Shown here: piece by piece, positions 1 to 5,666 of the stretch | Layout of the letters: every line of letters starts with the position of its first letter | Position numbering within the stretch: the stretch's first letter is position 1 | From: an uncultured Actinomycetes bacterium | GTDB taxonomy: Bacteria > Actinomycetota > Acidimicrobiia > Acidimicrobiales > RAAP-2 | Reading direction: 5' to 3' | NCBI GenBank assembly: GCA_903893955.1 | Contig: CAITOG010000141.1 | Location: 1 to 7,338, forward strand | DNA: 7,338 bases | Made by a program: the position numbers and the translations under genes | Notes under the pieces: model-generated | Seen by the model: only the letters and a program-made list of their open reading frames with translations | Database searches by the model: none | What the model was told of the DNA's origin: nothing

Positions 1-895
1 CCGCCAGCACGCCGAGCACCACAGATCCGTTGTGGTCGGCATCGGCACCTCGGACGTCGTCGAGCGATGCCGGGGCGAGCCCAAGCGTGGCGGGTTCGAT
101 CTGGAAGGTGCCGAGTTCGAACGCGCCAGTCCCATCGCCGAGCACCTCGACGACTCGCGTCGGGCCGGTGGTCGAGATCTCGTCGAGGCCGTCGTCGGCT
201 GCAACGACCCACGCACGCTCCACCCCACTCGAACCGAGCACCGCAGCCATCTTCTCGACCGTGGTCGGATCTGCGGTCCCGACAAGGAGTCGCCCTGGTC
301 GTGCCGGATTGGCGAGAGGACCGAGGAGGTTGAAGGCGGTACGGACGCCGAGCTCTCGTCGGATCGGACCGACGAAGCGCATCGCAGGATGGAACGCCTG
401 GGCGAAGCAGAACCCGATACCGGCCTCTTCGACGCAGCGGGCCACACCCTCCGAATCAAGCTCGATCTTCACGCCAAGGTGCTCGAGGACATCAGCCGTC
501 CCGACCTGCGACGACGCGGCCCGATTGCCGTGCTTGCACACAGCGACGCCTGCGCCAGCGATCGTGATCGCTGCCATCGTCGACACGTTGACAGAGTGAT
601 GCCCATCGCCCCCGGTTCCGACGACGTCCATGACCGGGACGCTGAGGGTCAGAGGGGTGGCATGCGCCACCATCGATTCGACCATCCCGCCCAGCTCGTC
701 ACTGGTCTCACCCTTGGCCCGCAGTGCGACGAGGACACCTGCCACCACGGCCGGCGCAACCTCGCCATCGAAGATGAGGTCCATCAGCGCTGCCGCCTCG
801 GCACGGCTGAGGTCAACCCCATCGATCAACGCATCGAGCACGCCTGCAGCGCCTGTGAAGCGGGTCTCGAGCCCGCCTGGCGTCAGTCCCACCAC
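1..895 (-). CDS. trpD: Anthranilate phosphoribosyltransferase TrpD (C-terminus cut by window edge)
   Basis: TrpD transfers the phosphoribosyl group of PRPP to anthranilate, the second committed step of tryptophan synthesis, in the cytosol. 298 codons are visible. Reading from GTG at 895, the small helical N-terminal domain spans about residues 18-85. The PRPP-binding loop follows as DVVGTGGDGHHSVNVSTMAA (90-109), then KHGNRAASS (121-129) with TADVLEHLG (133-141), GIGFCFA (159-165), the FNLLGPLANPAR segment (188-199) and DDGLDEIST (234-242). These are the conserved TrpD blocks in the right order, so the enzyme looks intact as far as it is visible. By comparison with mycobacterial TrpD about 50-60 C-terminal residues lie outside the window. 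Two adjacent GTG codons (895 and 892) can start it, and GTG at 841 is a shorter option. I see no good Shine-Dalgarno for any of them. The start overlaps the end of the acyl-CoA dehydrogenase gene, which suggests translational coupling. No other trp gene is visible. Confidence 0.93.
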   Translation of the reverse strand, partial: MVGLTPGGLETRFTGAAGVLDALIDGVDLSRAEAAALMDLIFDGEVAPAVVAGVLVALRAKGETSDELGGMVESMVAHATPLTLSVPVMDVVGTGGDGHHSVNVSTMAAITIAGAGVAVCKHGNRAASSQVGTADVLEHLGVKIELDSEGVARCVEEAGIGFCFAQAFHPAMRFVGPIRRELGVRTAFNLLGPLANPARPGRLLVGTADPTTVEKMAAVLGSSGVERAWVVAADDGLDEISTTGPTRVVEVLGDGTGAFELGTFQIEPATLGLAPASLDDVRGADADHNGSVVLGVLA

Positions 896-2058
896 AGGTC
901 GTGGTTGAGCAGGCCGCGTGCAATGAGGCCGAGCTGGACCTGACTGGTCCCCTCGACGATCGTGAGCTGCTTGGCATCCCGGTACCACAGCTCGGTCGGG
1001 TGATCCTCCATGTACCCGGCGGCGCCGAGCAGCTGGACTGCGATGCCCGACGCCTTGACCGCGACCTCGGTGGCGTACATCTTCGCCATCGAGAGCATCG
1101 GCACGTACTCCTTGGTGAACTTGCCCTGGTCGGCCAGCCACGCTGATCGATAGGTCAAGAGGCGAGCGGCCTCGATCTCGGTGGCGATCTCAGCGAGCTT
1201 CCACTGGATGCCCTGGAAGTCAGCGATCTTCTTGCCGAACGCTGCACGCTCCTTGACGTACTCGGTGGCGTACATGATCGCCCCCTCAGCAAGGCCGATC
1301 CCTCGGGCGGCGACGATGGGGCGCATCGCGTTCAGTCCGAACATTGCGAGCCTGAAGCCGCCGACGCCGCCGACGACGTTCTCTGGGCCGACGTGCACGT
1401 CCTCGAGCAGCAGCTCGCCGGTGTCGACCCCGCGCACCCCCATCTTCTTGTCCGTCCGCGGGACGCTGAGTCCCGGCGTCTGGCGGTCGACGACGAAGCA
1501 GGTGATCGAGTCATGTGCCCGAGACGACGGATCACCGGTCTTGGCGAAGATGGTGTACCAGTCAGCTTGGACCACGCCAGACATCCAGCACTTGGTCCCG
1601 TTGAGGATCCATCCACCCTCGACGTCGGCGTCGGGGGTGGCGCGGGTGCGCATGCCGGCGACGTCGGATCCTGCTTGCGGCTCGGAGAGCCCGAAGGCAC
1701 AGCGCTGCGTCCCCTCGGCGATGCCGGGGAGGTAGCGCTGCTTCTGCGCCTCGTTCCCGGCGATCATGATCGGCCCGGTCGGCAGCCTGGTCAGCAGCAG
1801 CATGAGGCCGGTCACGTTCGAGTACTTGGTGACCTCTTCGATCGCCAGCGTGAGCCCGAGGATCCCTGCGCCTGCGCCGCCGTACTCCTCTGGGATGCAC
1901 AAGCCGAGAAGTCCTGCGTCCTTGAACGCCTCGAAGACGTCGAGGGGGTACTCGGAGGTCGAGTCGATCTCACGAGCTCTCGGCTTGATCTTCTCCTGGG
2001 CCAGGCGGCGGACGGTCGCCTGAAGCTGCGCGAGTTCCTCTGAGAGTTCGAAATCCAT
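883..2058 (-). CDS. Acyl-CoA dehydrogenase family flavoprotein
   Basis: A 391-residue, full-length member of the acyl-CoA dehydrogenase family: FAD enzymes that put an alpha-beta double bond into acyl-CoA thioesters and pass electrons to electron-transfer flavoprotein. The N-terminal helical domain covers about 1-118 and includes GLCIPEEYGGAGAG (52-65). The middle beta domain carries the family signature CAFGLSEPQAGSDV (120-133). The C-terminal helical domain includes AAFGKKIADFQGIQ, then GAAGYMEDHPTELWYRDAK, then EGTSQVQ. Glu369 in EGTS is at the position of the catalytic base of short- and medium-chain enzymes, so it should be active. The usual EIQ after this is QVQ here. Substrate length cannot be read from sequence; a short or branched acyl-CoA is possible. 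The ATG at 2058 gives the normal N-terminus (MDFELSEELAQLQ). No strong Shine-Dalgarno precedes it; a -10-like hexamer is placed for leaderless transcription. Its stop lies inside trpD. Confidence 0.95.
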   Translation of the reverse strand: MDFELSEELAQLQATVRRLAQEKIKPRAREIDSTSEYPLDVFEAFKDAGLLGLCIPEEYGGAGAGILGLTLAIEEVTKYSNVTGLMLLLTRLPTGPIMIAGNEAQKQRYLPGIAEGTQRCAFGLSEPQAGSDVAGMRTRATPDADVEGGWILNGTKCWMSGVVQADWYTIFAKTGDPSSRAHDSITCFVVDRQTPGLSVPRTDKKMGVRGVDTGELLLEDVHVGPENVVGGVGGFRLAMFGLNAMRPIVAARGIGLAEGAIMYATEYVKERAAFGKKIADFQGIQWKLAEIATEIEAARLLTYRSAWLADQGKFTKEYVPMLSMAKMYATEVAVKASGIAVQLLGAAGYMEDHPTELWYRDAKQLTIVEGTSQVQLGLIARGLLNHDLWWD

Positions 2059-2080
2059 GCCGCCAACCTAGTCTGGCGGC
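2059..2080 (-). promoter_or_regulatory. Perfect 7 bp inverted repeat abutting the acyl-CoA dehydrogenase start codon
   Basis: On the coding strand the sequence is GCCGCCA, an 8-base spacer GACTAGGT, then TGGCGGC directly followed by ATG. The arms are perfect complements. If transcribed from whiB it forms a GC-rich hairpin with the only SD-like bases (AGG) in the loop, next to the start codon. As DNA it is a dyad over the proposed -10 element. There is no T-run, so it is a poor intrinsic terminator. Whether it acts as operator, translational hairpin or neither is unknown. Confidence 0.5.
2065..2070 (-). promoter_or_regulatory. Candidate -10 hexamer for a leaderless acyl-CoA dehydrogenase transcript
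   Basis: TAGGTT fits the actinobacterial TANNNT -10 pattern and lies at -12 to -7 from the A of the ATG, the position expected if transcription starts at the start codon. There is no clear -35 (GCTGCC with a 17 bp spacer). The lack of a good Shine-Dalgarno supports a leaderless start. Transcription from whiB upstream is an alternative. Confidence 0.4.
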
Positions 2081-2092
2081 ACCTGATGGCAG

Positions 2093-2329
2093 CTAGGCCG
2101 TCTTGCGACGCTGCCGGTGGATCCTGCGGCGCTCTCGCTCGGTCGTTCCGCCCCAGATACCTTCCTTCTCCCGGAATGCCAGCGCGTGCTCGAGGCAGGC
2201 CGTCGACACCGGGCACACCGCGCAGATCGCCTTTGCCTCGTCGGCCTCGGCCTCATCCTCGCTGGTGGGATAGAAGATGTCGCTGTCGATACCTGTAAAG
2301 GCTGCTCGCTTGCGCCACGTGGGGTTCAT
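2093..2329 (-). CDS. WhiB-family regulator with the first cluster cysteine replaced by Phe
   Basis: A 78-residue WhiB-like protein. Family members bind a 4Fe-4S cluster through four cysteines and regulate transcription, usually by docking on the main sigma factor. Visible here are the N-terminal W5-x3-A-A block, the C-x2-C-x5-C block (Cys36, Cys39, Cys45), the GIWGG turn (57-61) that contacts sigma in characterised members, and a very basic DNA-binding tail (RERRRIHRQRRKTA). The residue that is normally the first cysteine, in the RAAC motif, is Phe11 (TTT), one base from TGT. Cluster binding may therefore use three cysteines plus another ligand (Asp15 or Asp17 are close), or be lost. I chose ATG 2329 because AAGGA lies 10 bases upstream and the protein begins just before the conserved Trp. 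ATG 2431 would add 34 residues without cysteine. The still longer form from 2509 adds only a distant Cys and overlaps glpD. The gene is divergent from glpD. Confidence 0.9.
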   Translation of the reverse strand: MNPTWRKRAAFTGIDSDIFYPTSEDEAEADEAKAICAVCPVSTACLEHALAFREKEGIWGGTTERERRRIHRQRRKTA

Positions 2330-2339
2330 GGTGGGGGGT

Positions 2340-2344
2340 TCCTT
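2340..2344 (-). promoter_or_regulatory. Ribosome binding site of the whiB-like gene
   Basis: AAGGA on the minus strand, with 10 bases between it and the ATG at 2329. It supports this short start over the two in-frame ATGs further upstream. Confidence 0.55.
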
Positions 2345-2419
2345 GACTGGCTGGATCGGGGGGACGATCTCCGCCTTAGCAGCGCGCGACCAGACGGTCA
2401 CAGCCACGGCGGAACGTTC

Positions 2420-2449
2420 ATGATCCCACATCTGCTCACCGCCTGTAAA
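2420..2449 (-). promoter_or_regulatory. Weak candidate whiB promoter
   Basis: TTTACA (2444-2449), five of six matches to TTGACA, is followed after 18 bases by GATCAT (2420-2425), which keeps the A at position 2 and the T at position 6 of a -10 box. Transcription would start near 2413, giving a leader of about 85 bases. The palindrome GAACGTTC (2412-2419) would then sit at the start site. This is a motif match only. Confidence 0.3.
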
Positions 2450-2462
2450 GGACGCCAGGCGG
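2439..2462. promoter_or_regulatory. Candidate operator: CCGCCTG-N10-CAGGCGG dyad between divergent whiB and glpD
   Basis: The 7 bp arms (2439-2445 and 2456-2462) are perfect inverted repeats with centres 17 bp apart, a geometry suited to a dimeric regulator. The right arm ends on the first base of the proposed glpD -35 element, and the left arm overlaps the proposed whiB -35. A protein bound here could control both genes. The regulator is not identifiable from the window; the WhiB protein itself or an unlinked glycerol regulator are possibilities. Confidence 0.45.
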
Positions 2463-2490
2463 AAACCGAGGCGAAACGCTGTCGTAGGCT
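2462..2490 (+). promoter_or_regulatory. Candidate leaderless promoter of the glpD operon
   Basis: TAGGCT (2485-2490) lies at -12 to -7 from the GTG start, matching TANNNT, with GAAACC (2462-2467) 17 bp upstream as a possible -35. No Shine-Dalgarno is present, consistent with a transcript that begins at the GTG. The -35 does not match the housekeeping consensus; it mildly resembles the GGAAC-type -35 of ECF sigma factors, which is too weak to assign. Confidence 0.45.
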
Positions 2491-2496
2491 GGCACT

Positions 2497-4164
2497 GTGC
2501 AGCCCACAAGCCGTCTCGAGTCGCTCCAAGCCCTAGGCGAGCGCCAGTTCGACCTCCTCGTCATCGGTGGCGGGATGACAGGGACTGGGATTGCTGTCGA
2601 TGCTGCAACCCGCGGCCTGAACGTCGCCCTGATCGAGAAGGATGACTTCGCCTCCGGCACCTCGTCGAAGTCATCGAAAATGGTCCATGGAGGCCTTCGC
2701 TACCTCCAGCAGCGTGAGTTCCGGCTCGTCTACGAGAATCTGCGCGAGCGCCAGCGACTCCTCGAGAACGCACCACATCTCGTGCACCGGCTCCCCTTCC
2801 TCATCCCGCTCTTCGGCAAGGACGGCGTCGTCTCAAAGACGGTGGCTCGGTCCTACAAGGTGGCGCTGTGGCTCTACGACCTGACCGGCGGGGTCCGCAT
2901 CGGTCGACGGCACAAGGAAATCACCCGAGAGCAGGTCGTCGGCCACATGCCACGGCTCGACGTCTCCCATCTCGTCGCCGGCTTCTTGTACTACGACGCC
3001 CGGGGCGATGACGCACGCGTGGCCTTGACCTTGGCCCGGACCGCCGCCGATCACGGTGCGGTGGTGGTCAACTACGCCCCGGCCACCACCTTCACCCACG
3101 ACGCCACCGGACGGGTCACCGGCGCGATCGTCACGCCGAGCGATCCTGATGACGATCCGACGCCGATCGAGATCAGTGCCCGGGTCGTGGTCAACGCCGC
3201 CGGCGTGTGGGCCGATGAGGTGGCGTGGCTCGAGGAAGGTCGGCACGACGTCACCATCTCGCCGGCGAAGGGCGTGCACATCTCGGTGCCTGCTGAGCGC
3301 CTCCCGTGTGACATCGCCTCGGTCATCCCGGTGCCAAAGGACCGTCGGAGCATCTTCGTCGTCCCGTGGTTCGAGAGCCCGTTCGTCTACCTCGGCACCA
3401 CCGACACGGGCTACGAGGGCTCGCTCGACGATCCCCGCTGCGAGCCGGAGGATGTCGCCTACCTGCTCGACGCCGTCAACAATCTGACAAGTGCACAGTT
3501 GACGACCGGTGACGTCACCGGAGTCTGGGCTGGCCTTCGTCCGCTCATCAAGCCAGCCGAAGGCAAGAAGGTGTCAGCCCGGACCGCCGACCTCTCTCGT
3601 CGCCACAAAGTGGAGACGTCCCCAGAAGGGGTCGTCCTCGTCACAGGCGGCAAGTGGACCACCTACCGCCAGATGGCAGAGGATGCGCTCGACGAGGTCG
3701 CCCAGCAGCTTCCCGGGGTGACCAAGTGCGTGACGCGCTCCCTGCCGTTGCACGGCTCCCCTGGCAAGCGCACCGTCGAGGTCTCAGGCGTCTCGGATGA
3801 CGTGGCCGCGCACCTGGTCGGCCGATTCGGCACCGACGCACCTTCGGTCGCTGCGTTGATCACCGCTGATCACCACCTCGGCGACCGGATCGCCGTCGGC
3901 CTGCCGTTCCTCGGCGCCGAGGTCGTCTACGCGGTCCGCTCAGAGATGGCGATCACCCTTGAGGACGTCCTCTCACGACGGACTCGAGCGCATCTCCAAG
4001 ACGCCCGCGCCGCAGCCGGGGCAGCCAGGGAGGTGGCAACACTCATGGCAGCCGAGCTTGGATGGTCGGCCGAGCGAACAGAGGACGAGGTGATGAGCTA
4101 TCTGCGCAGCGTCGACGACGAGTTCATCGCCGCTGGCCTGACGTCCCTCACAAAGGAGCCCTGA
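2497..4164 (+). CDS. glpD: Aerobic glycerol-3-phosphate dehydrogenase GlpD
   Basis: A 555-residue FAD enzyme that oxidises sn-glycerol 3-phosphate to DHAP and hands electrons to the quinone pool at the inner face of the membrane. The N-terminal Rossmann motif is VIGGGMTGTG (22-31), with Glu47 ending the second beta strand to hold the FAD ribose. The GlpD block GTSSKSSKMVHGGLRYLQ begins at residue 54. Further family blocks are GTTDTGYEGSLDDP (from 300), GLRPL (346-350) and GGKWTTYRQMAEDA (from 384). The C-terminal helical domain of the family follows and ends with ITLEDVLSRRTRAHL and a MAAELGW segment. Length is normal for actinobacterial GlpD. GTG 2497 is the only sensible start and leaves about 20 residues before the FAD motif. 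It is the first gene of a three-gene operon; the next start codon is 2 bp after its stop. Transcription is probably driven from the divergent region shared with whiB. Confidence 0.96.
   Translation: MQPTSRLESLQALGERQFDLLVIGGGMTGTGIAVDAATRGLNVALIEKDDFASGTSSKSSKMVHGGLRYLQQREFRLVYENLRERQRLLENAPHLVHRLPFLIPLFGKDGVVSKTVARSYKVALWLYDLTGGVRIGRRHKEITREQVVGHMPRLDVSHLVAGFLYYDARGDDARVALTLARTAADHGAVVVNYAPATTFTHDATGRVTGAIVTPSDPDDDPTPIEISARVVVNAAGVWADEVAWLEEGRHDVTISPAKGVHISVPAERLPCDIASVIPVPKDRRSIFVVPWFESPFVYLGTTDTGYEGSLDDPRCEPEDVAYLLDAVNNLTSAQLTTGDVTGVWAGLRPLIKPAEGKKVSARTADLSRRHKVETSPEGVVLVTGGKWTTYRQMAEDALDEVAQQLPGVTKCVTRSLPLHGSPGKRTVEVSGVSDDVAAHLVGRFGTDAPSVAALITADHHLGDRIAVGLPFLGAEVVYAVRSEMAITLEDVLSRRTRAHLQDARAAAGAAREVATLMAAELGWSAERTEDEVMSYLRSVDDEFIAAGLTSLTKEP
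4152..4158 (+). promoter_or_regulatory. Strong Shine-Dalgarno of the AGPS-like gene
   Basis: AAAGGAG inside the last codons of glpD, with 8 bases to the ATG at 4167. It fixes that start and rules out the in-frame extension upstream into glpD. Confidence 0.8.
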
Positions 4165-4166
4165 GC

Positions 4167-5666
4167 ATGACCGAACCAACCCTCGTCTCGCCGCTCGACG
4201 GCGATGCCGGCGAGCGTTTCGACACCGGCAGCAACGGACTTTCCCCCGCCTTGCTCGCCACACTTCGAGCCACCGGCGCCGAGGTGACCGACGACCGCAC
4301 CGTGCGCCAGGAGGCATCGCGAGACTGGTGGCCCGTCTCGATCGGCTGGGCAGCCCAGGGCAGGGTGACCGCCCTTGCAGACGTCGTCGTCCGTCCAGCA
4401 TCACTCGAGCAGGTTGCCGCAGTGGTCGCCGCATGCCACGAGACACGCACCCCGATCACGCCAGCGGGAGGGCGAAGTGGCGTGAACGGCGGCAGCGTTC
4501 CCGTCAAGGGCGGCGTGCTCCTCGACCTCACCGCCCTCGATCGGATCGTGTCCATCGACGAGACCTCGCTGACTGTCACCGTCGAAGCAGGCGTCTTTGG
4601 TCCTGACCTCGAGCGACAGCTCGCGGCCACGGGATCCGGCTACACCCTCGGCCATTGGCCGCAGTCGATGGACCTCTCGACCGTCGGCGGGTGGCTCGCT
4701 TGTCGGGGAGCCGGTCAGTACTCGACCCGCTACGGCAAGATCGAGGACATGGTGCGGGGCCTGACGGTGGTCCTCCCCGACGGCAGCGCCGTCACCACCG
4801 AGGGAACTGGGCCCCGCGCGGCCACCGGCCCCAACCTGAGCCAGCTCTTCGTCGGCGCCGAGGGCACGCTGGGCGTGATCACCTCTGCAACCTTGGCCAT
4901 CCACCCGATCCCGGCCGCAGAGCAGCGCCTTGCTTTCGGCTTCCGTACCTTCGATGACGGCCTCGAGGCATGTCGCCGGATCCTGCGCCGTGGCGCGACG
5001 CCTGCGGTCCTGCGCCTCTACGACGAGATCGAATCGGAGCGCAATTTTGGCGTCACCTCGTGCGTGCTCATCGTGCTCGACGAGGCCGACCCGGCGCTGG
5101 TCGAGGCGACGATGGCGATCGTGAGCGACGAGACCTCTGAGGCCGAGGCGCTCGACCCCGACGTCGTGGAGCGATGGCTGTCGCACCGAAACGACGTCAG
5201 CAGCCTCGCCCCGCTGTGGCAGGCGAAGTACGTCGTCGAGACCATCGAGATGGCAGGGCCGTGGGCGGCGCTGCCAGGTGTGTGCACGCAGGTCCTCGGC
5301 GCGCTTCGCTCGATCGAGGGAACCGTGGTCGCCTCGGTCCACCAGAGCCATGCGTACACCGACGGTGCCTGCCTGTACTTCACGTTCGTCGGTCGCGTCT
5401 CAGAGCGCTCGAGCGAGGAGCCCTACGGCGACCTCGATGCCGAAGAGACCTACTACCGGGCATGCTGGGATGCGGCGACCGCAGCCATCGATGCTGCTGG
5501 TTGTGCCATCAGCCATCACCACGGCATCGGGCTGAACCGTGCACGGTTCCTCCCCCATGCACTCGGCAGCTCGTTCGCCCTCCTCGAGCTCTTGAAAGAG
5601 GCCATCGACCCTCAAGCGATCATGAACCCCGGCAAGCTCGGTCTGGGCGAGAGGAGCATCTGGTGA
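4167..5666 (+). CDS. FAD-binding oxidase, alkyldihydroxyacetonephosphate synthase (AGPS)-like
   Basis: A 499-residue flavoprotein of the VAO/GlcD type (FAD-binding domain 4 plus C-terminal oxidase domain). Its closest recognisable relative is alkyl-DHAP synthase, which replaces the acyl chain of acyl-DHAP with a fatty alcohol to make ether lipids. Blocks shared with AGPS are PAGGRSGVNGG (99-109, FAD phosphate loop), LERQLAATGSGYTLGHWPQS (148-167), STVGGW (171-176), RYGKIEDMV (188-196), AEGTLGVIT (231-239), VLRLYD (281-286, with the Arg that lies near substrate in AGPS), HAYTDGACLYFTF (395-407) and the His triplet SHHHGIG (449-455). The C-terminus is NPGKL (487-491), whereas animal AGPS ends in a GNRNLL motif. 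No peroxisomal signal would be expected. It lies between glpD, which makes DHAP, and a polyol kinase. My recollection is that M. tuberculosis also has an AGPS-like flavoprotein gene (Rv2251) beside glpD1. Alternatively it may oxidise a hydroxy acid or polyol phosphate; the true substrate is unproven. Confidence 0.88.
   Translation: MTEPTLVSPLDGDAGERFDTGSNGLSPALLATLRATGAEVTDDRTVRQEASRDWWPVSIGWAAQGRVTALADVVVRPASLEQVAAVVAACHETRTPITPAGGRSGVNGGSVPVKGGVLLDLTALDRIVSIDETSLTVTVEAGVFGPDLERQLAATGSGYTLGHWPQSMDLSTVGGWLACRGAGQYSTRYGKIEDMVRGLTVVLPDGSAVTTEGTGPRAATGPNLSQLFVGAEGTLGVITSATLAIHPIPAAEQRLAFGFRTFDDGLEACRRILRRGATPAVLRLYDEIESERNFGVTSCVLIVLDEADPALVEATMAIVSDETSEAEALDPDVVERWLSHRNDVSSLAPLWQAKYVVETIEMAGPWAALPGVCTQVLGALRSIEGTVVASVHQSHAYTDGACLYFTFVGRVSERSSEEPYGDLDAEETYYRACWDAATAAIDAAGCAISHHHGIGLNRARFLPHALGSSFALLELLKEAIDPQAIMNPGKLGLGERSIW
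5649..5656 (+). promoter_or_regulatory. Shine-Dalgarno of the FGGY kinase gene
   Basis: GAGAGGAG, with 6 bases to the GTG at 5663. It decides the start: the reading frame stays open far upstream inside the AGPS-like gene, but kinase homology begins at this GTG. Confidence 0.75.

Noticed and set aside
32..943. Plus-strand open frame of 303 codons opposite trpD
   Set aside because: It is antisense to well-supported TrpD motifs, its protein is rich in Arg, His and Asp with no recognisable domain, and long antisense frames are routine in high-GC DNA.
2412..2419. GAACGTTC palindrome as a LexA/SOS box
   Set aside because: Actinobacterial SOS boxes have GAAC and GTTC half-sites separated by about four bases; here they are adjacent, so an 8 bp palindrome by chance is more likely.
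2330..2509. Longer WhiB starting at ATG 2509 or 2431
   Set aside because: The extra residues are not WhiB-like, the longest form overlaps the glpD start, and ATG 2329 has a plausible RBS just before the conserved domain. The 2431 start is not fully excluded.
4062..4166. Upstream start for the AGPS-like protein
   Set aside because: The extension lies within the glpD C-terminus; ATG 4167 has a strong AAAGGAG at correct spacing.
4401..5351. Minus-strand open frame of 316 codons opposite the AGPS-like gene
   Set aside because: It is a codon-bias shadow of the plus-strand gene, with low-complexity composition and no family match.
5174..5662. Long in-frame N-terminal extension of the FGGY kinase
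   Set aside because: It lies within the AGPS-like gene in another frame and is Arg-rich without homology; the kinase fold begins at GTG 5663, which has its own Shine-Dalgarno.
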